This document shows positions 14,593 to 20,561 of a DNA stretch of 20,561 nt, one piece after another; within the stretch, counting starts at the first letter, position 1; each line of letters starts with the position of its first letter. The translations under genes were made by a program, and so were the position numbers. The notes under the pieces were generated by a model that did no database searches, was not told where the DNA came from, and saw only the letters and a list, made by a program, of their open reading frames with translations. Origin of the DNA: CAYMOV01 sp964392085 (GTDB lineage Bacteria; Oederibacteriota; Muellerivitia; Muellerivitales; Muellerivitaceae); contig CAYMOV010000040.1 in NCBI GenBank assembly GCA_964392085.1, positions 1-20,561 of the forward strand, in the 5' to 3' direction.

Positions 14593-15693
14593 GTGAAAAT
14601 ACTTGTCACCGGATGCGCGGGCTTTATCGGTTCTCATGTGGTCGAAAGGTTGTTGAAGGACGGCCATGAGATCACCGGGGTCGATTGCTTCGACACCTTC
14701 TATTCCCGCTCCCAGAAGGAAAAGAACCTGATGGGGGTCCTCCTGAACCCCAAGTTCAAGTTGGTGGAGGACAACCTATCCGAGATGGCCCTGGTGAAGG
14801 TGGCCAAGGGCCAGGAAGCCGTCGTCCACCTCGCGGGCCAGCCCGGCGTCCGGTCCTCCTGGGGCACCCAGTTTCACCGCTACCTGACCAACAACGTGTC
14901 CGTGACCCAGCGCCTGTTGGAGGAAGTGAAGGGCCAGAAACTGCACCGGTTCGTCTACGCCTCCTCCTCCTCGGTCTACGGCGACCTGGGCGGCACCCTC
15001 GACGAGTCCCTGTCCCCCAAGCCCCGCAGCCCCTACGGCGTGACCAAATTGGCCGCCGAGCACCTGGTCCAGATCTACCACCGCGAATACAAGCTGCCTA
15101 CCGTGGCACTTCGGTTCTTCTCGGTGTACGGCCCCCGCCAACGCCCCGACATGGCCTTCATGAAGTTCTGTCGGGCCCTGGTCGATGAGGCCCCCCTGAC
15201 GGTCTATGGGGACGGCAAGCAGGTGCGGGACTTCACCTATGTGGAGGACATCGCCGAGGTGGTGGTCCAATCCCTGACCCTCGACGCCCCCGTGGGCGAG
15301 GTGGTCAATGTGGGGGGCGGGACGCCCTGCACCCTGGAGGAAGCCATCCAGACCCTCGCCGAGGTCAGCGGCATCAACTCGACCCGGCACCACTTGGAAC
15401 GCCAGAAGGGTGACGTGTCCGAGACCCGCGCCGACACCCACAAGCTCGAGCGGATATTCGGCTTCAAGCCCCGGGTTACCCTGAAGGAAGGGCTCCAGAG
15501 GCAGTGGGACTGGGCCCACGCCTACCTGTCCGCGGAGATCGAGGAGCAGGCCATCAAGTCCCTTGGGGTCCCCATCACCGACGTGGACGGACAGGCGATC
15601 GCCGACGCGAAGGCCGACGCCAAGGCCCACGCGAAGTCGAAGCGCAAGGCCGCCCCCAAGGCCAAAAAGGGCAAGGGTGAAACGAGGGAGTAG
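14593..15693 (+). CDS. NAD-dependent nucleotide-sugar epimerase (UDP-glucuronate epimerase-like)
   Basis: The 366-residue extended short-chain dehydrogenase has an NAD-binding TGCAGFIGSH (6-15), an acidic residue after strand 2 in GVDCFDTFY, the substrate serines in YASSSSVYG (122-130) and the catalytic YGVTK (Y148, K152). FSVYGPRQRPDMA is typical of UDP-glucuronate/UDP-galactose 4-epimerase relatives, so it probably makes a sugar nucleotide for cell-surface polysaccharide. The exact sugar is unproven. The core ends near residue 318. A tail of about 45 residues rich in Ala, Lys and Asp (QAIADAKADAKAHAKSKRK and on) is not part of the family and is strongly basic at its end. The GTG start gives an ideal N-terminus (KILVTG). 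A glycosyltransferase and ligase lie downstream. Confidence 0.9.
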   Translation: MKILVTGCAGFIGSHVVERLLKDGHEITGVDCFDTFYSRSQKEKNLMGVLLNPKFKLVEDNLSEMALVKVAKGQEAVVHLAGQPGVRSSWGTQFHRYLTNNVSVTQRLLEEVKGQKLHRFVYASSSSVYGDLGGTLDESLSPKPRSPYGVTKLAAEHLVQIYHREYKLPTVALRFFSVYGPRQRPDMAFMKFCRALVDEAPLTVYGDGKQVRDFTYVEDIAEVVVQSLTLDAPVGEVVNVGGGTPCTLEEAIQTLAEVSGINSTRHHLERQKGDVSETRADTHKLERIFGFKPRVTLKEGLQRQWDWAHAYLSAEIEEQAIKSLGVPITDVDGQAIADAKADAKAHAKSKRKAAPKAKKGKGETRE

Positions 15694-15704
15694 TAAACTG
15701 TTGT

Positions 15705-15733
15705 TTGTTTGGCTGGTCTCAAACCAATATTCA
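15705..15733 (+). promoter_or_regulatory. possible promoter of the toxin-like gene
   Basis: TTGTTT (15705-15710) and TATTCA (15728-15733) are 17 bp apart. The -10 ends 7 nt before the ATG at 15741, the same geometry as the leaderless promoters elsewhere in the window. The -10 matches the consensus only partly. Confidence 0.4.
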
Positions 15734-15740
15734 TAGCGTG

Positions 15741-16019
15741 ATGGATATGGAAAAGTGGCGCGTTGATTTAAGCGAGGAAGCTGCCCGGGAGCTCGAGCGG
15801 GTTGTAAGGGCGTATCCCGACCTTCAACCCGATATCTTGGCCCGACTAAAAGCCCTTGAGGCTTTCCCTCCGGAAAAGTGGTTCTTCATCTACCGTCATA
15901 AGGGTTTGGAACTCTTTCGGGCGGAGACGGGGCCAATGATCCGTCTATCCGGCCAGGCCCATTTTGAAACCAAAACGGTCCAAATCACCCATGTGGTGGT
16001 CGTCCGAAGGCCGTCTTGA
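15741..16019 (+). CDS. RelE/ParE-like toxin of a type II toxin-antitoxin pair
   Basis: The 92-residue protein has the size and pattern of RelE/ParE superfamily toxins: an N-terminal strand then helix (WRVDLSEEAARELERVVRAYP), a second helix (DILARLKALEAFP), then three or four strands (KWFFIYRHKG, LELFRAETGPMIRLSGQAHFE, VQITHVVVVRRPS). RelE toxins cleave mRNA at the ribosome and ParE toxins poison gyrase; the sequence does not settle which applies. It precedes a ribbon-helix-helix-like gene, so the order is toxin first, as in higBA. The start codon has no ribosome site, and a -10 box lies 7 nt upstream. G+C is lower than in neighbours, consistent with acquisition. An upstream in-frame TTG (15705) lies within the -35 and is rejected. 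Confidence 0.65.
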   Translation: MDMEKWRVDLSEEAARELERVVRAYPDLQPDILARLKALEAFPPEKWFFIYRHKGLELFRAETGPMIRLSGQAHFETKTVQITHVVVVRRPS

Positions 16020-16044
16020 CGGCGTATTACAGACGTAATACAAT
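16016..16044 (+). promoter_or_regulatory. internal promoter with palindromic operator for the antitoxin gene
   Basis: TTGACG (16016-16021) and TACAAT (16039-16044) are 17 bp apart, a near-consensus promoter. The -35 overlaps the toxin stop codon (16017-16019). Lying between the boxes is a perfect inverted repeat, GTATTAC (16024-16030), AGAC, GTAATAC (16035-16041). This is the expected place for an antitoxin repressor to block its own transcription. Confidence 0.75.
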
Positions 16045-16071
16045 GAATCCGACGTGGAATGGGGGGGTGCC

Positions 16072-16395
16072 ATGAAAGCGGTCATTACCTTTCGGCCAAA
16101 GGCCGATCCCGATCAGCTCCGGAAAATCGCCAAGAATCAGCATTATCCGGATTTATCGGCGTTTATTAATGACGCCATTGAGGAGAAGATCCGCAATATC
16201 CACGCGAACCCCAAGGATGAAAAGTTGGTCAATGACATCAAGAAAGCCGTTTATGATTACAACGGTTGGGTTTTCGCAAAGCCGACCGCCCAGGAATCGT
16301 CTGCCATCAAGAAGCGGGCGGAGGCCATGCGTTTAGGGAAGGAAAAATCCATCCCCTTGGCCGATGTCATTAAGAGACTCGAGCGAATGAAGTGA
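16072..16395 (+). CDS. antitoxin-like protein with ribbon-helix-helix-type N-terminus
   Basis: The 107-residue protein has an N-terminal strand and two helices (KAVITFRPKADPDQLRKIAKNQHYPDLSAFINDAIEEKIRN) in the pattern of ribbon-helix-helix DNA-binding proteins. A charged helical second half follows, of the kind that wraps a toxin (AIKKRAEAMRLGKEKSIPLADVIKRL). It lies 52 nt after the toxin-like gene with its own strong promoter and palindromic operator, so neutralisation of the upstream toxin and autorepression are inferred. I cannot assign a named antitoxin family. The ATG at 16072 has a G-rich ribosome site (GGGGGGG); the GTG at 16054 would use codons overlapping that site and is rejected. 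Base composition is more A+T-rich than neighbouring genes. Confidence 0.6.
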   Translation: MKAVITFRPKADPDQLRKIAKNQHYPDLSAFINDAIEEKIRNIHANPKDEKLVNDIKKAVYDYNGWVFAKPTAQESSAIKKRAEAMRLGKEKSIPLADVIKRLERMK

Positions 16396-16416
16396 CCTCT
16401 TGAGGCCGGTTTTGGG

Positions 16417-16537
16417 GTCGGTATTCGACCGACTAGTGGACTAACAGGGCACTTAAAAAGTGATTATGCACCCTGTCAGCAGCCCCGCTGGTCGAGCGAA
16501 TCGCCGTAAATCCCCCGTTTATTGGGGGATGATTCGC
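16417..16537. repeat. three nested or adjacent inverted repeats after the antitoxin gene
   Basis: The gap 16396-16599 carries three structures. (1) GTCGGT (16417-16422), ATTCG, ACCGAC (16428-16433). (2) ACAGGG (16444-16449) with CCCTGT (16471-16476), enclosing ACTT/AAGT. (3) A two-part stem, GCGAATC (16496-16502) with GATTCGC (16531-16537), and inside it ATCCCCC (16510-16516) with GGGGGAT (16524-16530), leaving a 7-nt bulge on one side. None is followed by a T-run. They may be ends of a small mobile element, a structured leader or transcript ends; no gene is seen. Confidence 0.6.
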
Positions 16538-16586
16538 GAGCAAGACAAGAAAAAGTCTCTTTGGTTCGACTTTTTCATCATCCTGC

Positions 16587-16592
16587 TAAAAT
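16587..16592 (+). promoter_or_regulatory. -10 box of the glycosyltransferase gene (probably leaderless)
   Basis: TAAAAT lies 7 nt before the ATG at 16600 and is preceded by TGC, making an extended -10. A weak -35 (TTCGAC, 16565-16570) is 16 bp upstream. The mRNA would begin at the start codon, and no ribosome site is present. Confidence 0.5.
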
Positions 16593-16599
16593 ATCCCGG

Positions 16600-17787
16600 A
16601 TGCCAACCCATACTTCAAAAGCAAAACCGAGGCACATCCGGATCGCCCATGTCATCACCCGGCTGGAGCTGGGGGGCGCCCAGCAGAACACCCTCTACTG
16701 CTGTCAAAACCACGACCGGAAGAAATACGAGGTCGTCCTGGTGGCGGGGGAGGGGGGCCTGCTCGACGCCGAGGCCCGCGCCCAACCGCCCCGCACGTCC
16801 GTCCACCTCGTCCCCTGGCTCAAGCACCCCGTCCGACCGCTCCAAGACCTGATCGCCCTGTTCCGGCTCGCGTCGCTCCTAAGGCGTGAAAAGGTCCAAC
16901 TTGTCCATACCCATAGCTCCAAGGCGGGCATCCTGGGTCGTTGGGCGGCGAGGATGGCAGGTGTCCCGGTGGTGGTCCACACGATCCACGGTTGGGGATT
17001 CCATCCCCGCCAAGCGGCTCCCGTCCGTTGGCTCTACCAGGCCCTCGAACGCCTCTGCGCCCCCAAGACCGACCGCTTGGTCGCGGTGTCCGATGAGAAC
17101 CGCCGGTACGGCTTGTCGAACTCCATTGGGGTAGCCGGGCAATACCAAGTCATCCACAGCGGGATCGAACCGATGGATTTCAAGGTATCCGCGGCGCGCG
17201 TCCGAACGATTCGGCGAAAAATGGGTGTGGGGAAGCGCCCGGTGGTTTTGGTACTCTCCAACTTCAAGAACCAAAAGGCCCCCTTCGAAGTCGTGGAGGT
17301 GGTGGCCCGGTTGAAAGCCAGGGCCCCGAACGCGATCCTTGTCTGGGCGGGCGACGGGCCCTTGCGTCCGGCGGTCGAGCGGGAAATCGCCCGACGGGGT
17401 TTGGAGGGTTCCTTCAAAATACTGGGATGGGCGACGGACATATCCGCACTCTTGGCGGCATCCGATTGCCTGCTCCTGACCTCCCTCTATGAGGGCTTAC
17501 CCCGTGTGGTGCTCCAGGCCATGGCGGCGGGGAAGCCGGTGGTGGCGACCCGGGTTTCCGGCACGCCCGAGGCCGTCACCCAGGGCGTCACGGGCTTCCT
17601 CCGCGAGCCGGGGGACGCCGAGGGAATGGCCCAAGACCTGGAGCGGATCCTTCGGAACCCGGCCCTCGCCCGACGGCTGGGCGCCAACGGACGAAAGGGA
17701 TTGAAGGGAAGTTTCCAAATCCGGGAAATGCTCCGGCAAATCGAACAGCTTTATGAATCGGCCCTGAAAGCCAAGGGTGTAAGATAG
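16600..17787 (+). CDS. family 4 glycosyltransferase
   Basis: The 395-residue GT-B enzyme transfers a sugar from a nucleotide donor, most likely in surface polysaccharide or lipid-linked glycan assembly. The N-terminal domain begins RIAHVITRLELGGAQQNTL, with the glycine-rich loop of GT4 proteins, and includes HTHSSKAGILGRWAA and HTIHGWGFH. The C-terminal domain starts near VLVLSNFKNQKAP and contains the donor-binding E-x7-E region TSLYEGLPRVVLQAMAAGKPVVAT. The acceptor and sugar cannot be told. It lies between a toxin-antitoxin-like pair and an O-antigen ligase-type gene, with the epimerase further upstream. The ATG at 16600 is preferred over the in-frame ATG at 16522, which lies within an inverted repeat and adds residues unlike the family. 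Confidence 0.9.
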   Translation: MPTHTSKAKPRHIRIAHVITRLELGGAQQNTLYCCQNHDRKKYEVVLVAGEGGLLDAEARAQPPRTSVHLVPWLKHPVRPLQDLIALFRLASLLRREKVQLVHTHSSKAGILGRWAARMAGVPVVVHTIHGWGFHPRQAAPVRWLYQALERLCAPKTDRLVAVSDENRRYGLSNSIGVAGQYQVIHSGIEPMDFKVSAARVRTIRRKMGVGKRPVVLVLSNFKNQKAPFEVVEVVARLKARAPNAILVWAGDGPLRPAVEREIARRGLEGSFKILGWATDISALLAASDCLLLTSLYEGLPRVVLQAMAAGKPVVATRVSGTPEAVTQGVTGFLREPGDAEGMAQDLERILRNPALARRLGANGRKGLKGSFQIREMLRQIEQLYESALKAKGVR

Positions 17788-17871
17788 GCCTACGTCACCC
17801 ATGATCTTGTAAGACCCAGGGGCCCCCGGCGGGTTCAACCGCCTGAAGGCCCCCTCCACGGGAGCTGTGGT

Positions 17872-19857
17872 TTGGACAAACCCTTCAATTTCTCCGACCG
17901 GCTCCTCCTCCCGGACTCCAAGGTGGGGCGATTCCTCCTGGCCGCCTTCCTCGGCATCGTCCTCGGCGTGACCTTGGTGCCGGCCTCGTCCGTCCCGGTT
18001 TGGATGATGCGGGATATGGTCCTGAGGGTCCTTTCGGTGGCCGCGTTCATCGCTCTCCTTTGTTCCATCCGTCCTCAAAAGGGCAACCTCTATACGCTTG
18101 AATGGGATCTCTTGGACGGCTTGATGGCCTTCGGGATGGTTTGGGTGTCCCTTTCCGCCTGGAACTCGGACCACTCCTATGAGTCGTTTTACGCCTGCCG
18201 GGGATTCCTGGCCATCATACTTTGGTGGTTTATCTTCAGGGTGGTTTGGCGCAAATGGCCGGAACTTTTCGGCTGGTTCCTGTCCGCCTTCCTCGGGATC
18301 TCCCTGGTGGCGGCCTTCTGGGTCATCTTCGGGACGGCCCTCAACCACATGAACCCCTGGGCCCGGCCCTTCCCAAACGAGAATTTCGCCGCCGCCTTCC
18401 TCTCCATCGCCTTGACGGTCTCGGTCCTCCGATGGTTCCGTCAACCCCGGTGGCCGTCGGCCGTCCCGGCGATCCTGTTCTTCACGGCCTGGGCTTTTAT
18501 GAAGAGCCGGGGTGGTTTCCTCGCGGTGGCGGTCGCCCTTGGGTTTTTCTTGCTGTGGAACCACGAGCGTTTCGAATCGCTTTTCAGGAAGTGGAAAACC
18601 AAGGAATGGCTCGTTTTGGCCGGCGTCGTCCTGTTACTGCTCCTGCCTTCCTATAAAATGATCAACCGTTTGATGACGGTGGGGGACAAGGATGACCGGG
18701 CTTACGACCGGGCCACGGTGATCTGGGGCGCGAGCCTCCAGATGGCGCTGCCCCAGCCCGTCATGGGGTTCGGCCCTGGAACCTATGGCACGGTCTTTCC
18801 CTATTACCGGCCCGCACGGCGTTGGTACCTCGATAACGACTACGCGCACAACGAGTTCCTCCAGGCGGCCGTGGAAGGGGGCTGGCCCATGGCGGCCTGG
18901 GCTTTCGCTTTGGCCGCCGCGTTCGGATGGGGGTTCCTTCGGCTTAAGAAACCCGCCTCTCCCTTCGTTTCGGTCCCCCTCTCGGACGAGGTGGCCGCCT
19001 GGACTGGGCCCCTCTTGGCCCTCTTCATCGTTTGGGCTTCGTTGGATTTTGTCCTGCACGAGTGGAGCGTGGCCTTCACCGGCCTGGCCTTTTTGACCTT
19101 CGCTTTCCGGAGGCCCGTGGACCTGGGATGGTCCCTCTCGGTGAGGTTCAAACGCCCCCAAGCCCTCCTCGCGGCCGTGGGATTGTCCTTGGCCCTGTTG
19201 GGCGGGGTGGCCGTTGGGGGTTTCCGGGACTTCCTCGCGGGGGTCGCCCAATTGCGCGGCATCCGGGCCCAGCAGGAGGGGGATGTCGCGACCGCCGCCG
19301 CTTATTTCCGCCAGAGCGTCCGGATCAGGCCCCGGAATCCCCATGCCCTTCTGGCATCCGCCGCGGCCGAGGAGGTGCTGGCGTCGGGCCAGGACGATCC
19401 CGCCATCCGGGAACAATTGCTCCGTTCGGCCGAGGATGGTTACCGGAAAGCCGTCGAGGTGGCTCCGCTCCTGGTCGCGGCCAAGTCCGACTTCGTGGAA
19501 TTTTGGCAAAGGCGGAACCGGCTGGACCTGGCCTTGGACCTCCAGAAAAAATTGACGGGGTCGCTGCCCGATTACCTTCCGAACTATTTCAACTTGGGGT
19601 TGATCTTCCTGGACCTGGGAAAACCCCACGAGGCCATCTCCCAGGCCGACCAAGCCATCCAGCGAAAGGGCAACTACCAGCCCGCCTACCTTTTGAAGGG
19701 GATGGCCTTCGAGAAACTGGGTCAACCCGGGAACGCGGTCCGGGCCTACCGGGACGGATTGGACCTCCGGCCCGAGTCGGGTGAAAAGGACGTCACTTCC
19801 TATATCGTCGCCCATCTGGCGAAACCGGCCCCCGGTCGCGCCGCCGCAAAACCGTAG
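17872..19857 (+). CDS. O-antigen ligase/polymerase-type membrane protein with TPR repeats
   Basis: The 661-residue inner-membrane protein has about ten or more hydrophobic segments in residues 20-455. The periplasmic Wzy_C-type loop of O-antigen ligases and related enzymes is present, GFGPGTYGTVFPYY with DNDYAHNEFLQAAVEGG (H326 is the usual conserved histidine). A C-terminal soluble part (about 465-650) has TPR-like helices: IRAQQEGDVATAAAYFRQSV, NYFNLGLIFLDLGKPHEAI and YLLKGMAFEKLGQPGNAV. Such proteins join or polymerise undecaprenyl-linked glycans, or transfer them to lipid A or protein; the sequence does not settle which. The TTG start at 17872 has GGAG at 17861-17864. The gene follows the glycosyltransferase by 84 nt, so they may be cotranscribed. 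Confidence 0.87.
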   Translation: MDKPFNFSDRLLLPDSKVGRFLLAAFLGIVLGVTLVPASSVPVWMMRDMVLRVLSVAAFIALLCSIRPQKGNLYTLEWDLLDGLMAFGMVWVSLSAWNSDHSYESFYACRGFLAIILWWFIFRVVWRKWPELFGWFLSAFLGISLVAAFWVIFGTALNHMNPWARPFPNENFAAAFLSIALTVSVLRWFRQPRWPSAVPAILFFTAWAFMKSRGGFLAVAVALGFFLLWNHERFESLFRKWKTKEWLVLAGVVLLLLLPSYKMINRLMTVGDKDDRAYDRATVIWGASLQMALPQPVMGFGPGTYGTVFPYYRPARRWYLDNDYAHNEFLQAAVEGGWPMAAWAFALAAAFGWGFLRLKKPASPFVSVPLSDEVAAWTGPLLALFIVWASLDFVLHEWSVAFTGLAFLTFAFRRPVDLGWSLSVRFKRPQALLAAVGLSLALLGGVAVGGFRDFLAGVAQLRGIRAQQEGDVATAAAYFRQSVRIRPRNPHALLASAAAEEVLASGQDDPAIREQLLRSAEDGYRKAVEVAPLLVAAKSDFVEFWQRRNRLDLALDLQKKLTGSLPDYLPNYFNLGLIFLDLGKPHEAISQADQAIQRKGNYQPAYLLKGMAFEKLGQPGNAVRAYRDGLDLRPESGEKDVTSYIVAHLAKPAPGRAAAKP

Positions 19858-19911
19858 ACCTGGTTCCGCCGCATGGTTGATGGAATCGTTCGAGTCGAGA
19901 AAGGATCCGCC

Positions 19912-20561
19912 ATGTCCCGCCGCTCCCTGATGCCCATCTGCCTGCTTTCCCTCCTGGCCTTCACAGGCGCCCCGGCCGCCCATTCGGCGGGGAACTGCCT
20001 CCTCAACCCGGGGTTCGAGAACAACCTGGAGGGTTGGAACGCCGGGCCCGGCCAATCCTCCCCGGAGGCCCACCTGGGAAAGGGGTCGGCGGTCCTTTCC
20101 CAAACCGCCCCGTCGTGGGCCGGGATTGAACAGAGCGTCCTGCTCCCTCCCCAAACCGCCAAGATCCGGCTGTCAGGTTGGGTGAGGACCTCCCATGTGG
20201 TTCCCGGCAAGGAGTCATGGGAACAGGCGCGGTTGAACGTCGAGTTTCATGACGCCGCGGGAGCCCTGGCCGGGGGATACCAGGCCTCCACGGGCACCCT
20301 TTCAGGGGACCAGGGTTGGACCGAAATGACCCATGACTACGACGTGCCGGCGGGAAGCGCGAAAGTGAACGTCCAGTGCCAGTTGGGCAATTGCGCGGGC
20401 ACCGCCTGGTACGACGACTTGGACCTGCGGTTGTTCGACGCCAAGGGCGTGGAGCTGGCCAAAGCCAAATTGTCCGGGCCCTCGGACGAGGGGACCTGGT
20501 ACAAGTTGGAGCCCGCGAAGCCGGGGGACCCGGGCACCTGGGCCGATTGGTCGGGCCTGGA
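19912..20561 (+). CDS. secreted protein with carbohydrate-binding-like domain (partial, 3' end missing)
   Basis: An open frame of 216 codons runs off the window end. It begins with a signal peptide (MSRRSLMPICLLSLLAF, cleavage near AHSA). CLLNPGFENNLEGWNAG follows, the usual opening of a CBM4/9-type jelly-roll domain, and the pattern continues through IRLSGWVRTS, LNVEFHDAAGALAGGY, WTEMTHDYDVPAGSAKVNVQ and AWYDDLDLRL, near residue 170. This fold binds sugars and is often attached to glycoside hydrolases. The following stretch (GTWYKLEPAKPGDPGTWADW) may lead into a catalytic domain, which cannot be seen. The ATG at 19912 has an AAAGGA ribosome site about 6 nt upstream. It starts 54 nt after the O-antigen ligase-type gene. 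The function is open. Confidence 0.75.
   Translation, partial: MSRRSLMPICLLSLLAFTGAPAAHSAGNCLLNPGFENNLEGWNAGPGQSSPEAHLGKGSAVLSQTAPSWAGIEQSVLLPPQTAKIRLSGWVRTSHVVPGKESWEQARLNVEFHDAAGALAGGYQASTGTLSGDQGWTEMTHDYDVPAGSAKVNVQCQLGNCAGTAWYDDLDLRLFDAKGVELAKAKLSGPSDEGTWYKLEPAKPGDPGTWADWSGL

Noticed and set aside
16522..16599. ATG at 16522 as start of the glycosyltransferase
   Set aside because: It lies inside an inverted repeat and adds 26 residues with no family match; the -10 box at 16587-16592 points to ATG 16600.
18634..20154. 506-codon open frame on the minus strand
   Set aside because: It lies opposite the O-antigen ligase-type gene and the secreted protein gene; its translation is low-complexity, rich in Gly/Arg/Pro/Gln, with no motif. 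Long antisense frames are common in high-G+C coding DNA.

Overview
The window is high-G+C bacterial DNA, and every supportable gene is on the + strand. An outer-membrane porin, O-antigen ligase-type and glycosyltransferase genes, a bactofilin and a complete Pst/PhoU phosphate module point to a Gram-negative, probably free-living and perhaps uncultured organism. I cannot name the phylum. Several promoters have a TATAAT-like box ending 6-7 nt before the start codon, which suggests leaderless transcripts are common in this genome.

Region 1 (1-6187) is phosphate acquisition: a putative porin, a strong hairpin, a Pho-box-like promoter, then pstS-pstC-pstA-pstB-phoU in tight order. A terminator-shaped hairpin lies inside the first codons of pstC and could let pstS be made in excess over the rest. 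No phoB or phoR is present in the window.

Region 2 (6188-9703) looks envelope-related. An intergenic pair of inverted heptamer arrays precedes a membrane GAF protein, which is translationally coupled to an alpha/beta hydrolase. A membrane-anchored M23 peptidase next to a bactofilin follows, an arrangement known from cell-shape modules.

Region 3 (9704-14416) is RNA modification: a NifS-like cysteine desulfurase, a 322-nt gap filled with dispersed repeats, mnmA starting directly at the last repeat, an intrinsic terminator, a small exported or membrane protein of unknown function, and an RlmI-type rRNA methyltransferase.

Region 4 (14417-20561) is surface polysaccharide: a nucleotide-sugar epimerase with a charged tail, a GT4 glycosyltransferase, an O-antigen ligase/TPR protein, and the start of a secreted protein with a carbohydrate-binding-like domain that runs off the window. 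A toxin-antitoxin-like pair of lower G+C is inserted between the epimerase and the glycosyltransferase. It has its own promoter and palindromic operator, and a stretch of nested inverted repeats follows it.

I found no tRNA, rRNA, CRISPR array or transposase. The most unusual signals are regulatory: the hairpin in pstC, the operator-promoter inside the toxin-antitoxin pair, the leaderless promoters and the inverted heptamer arrays.
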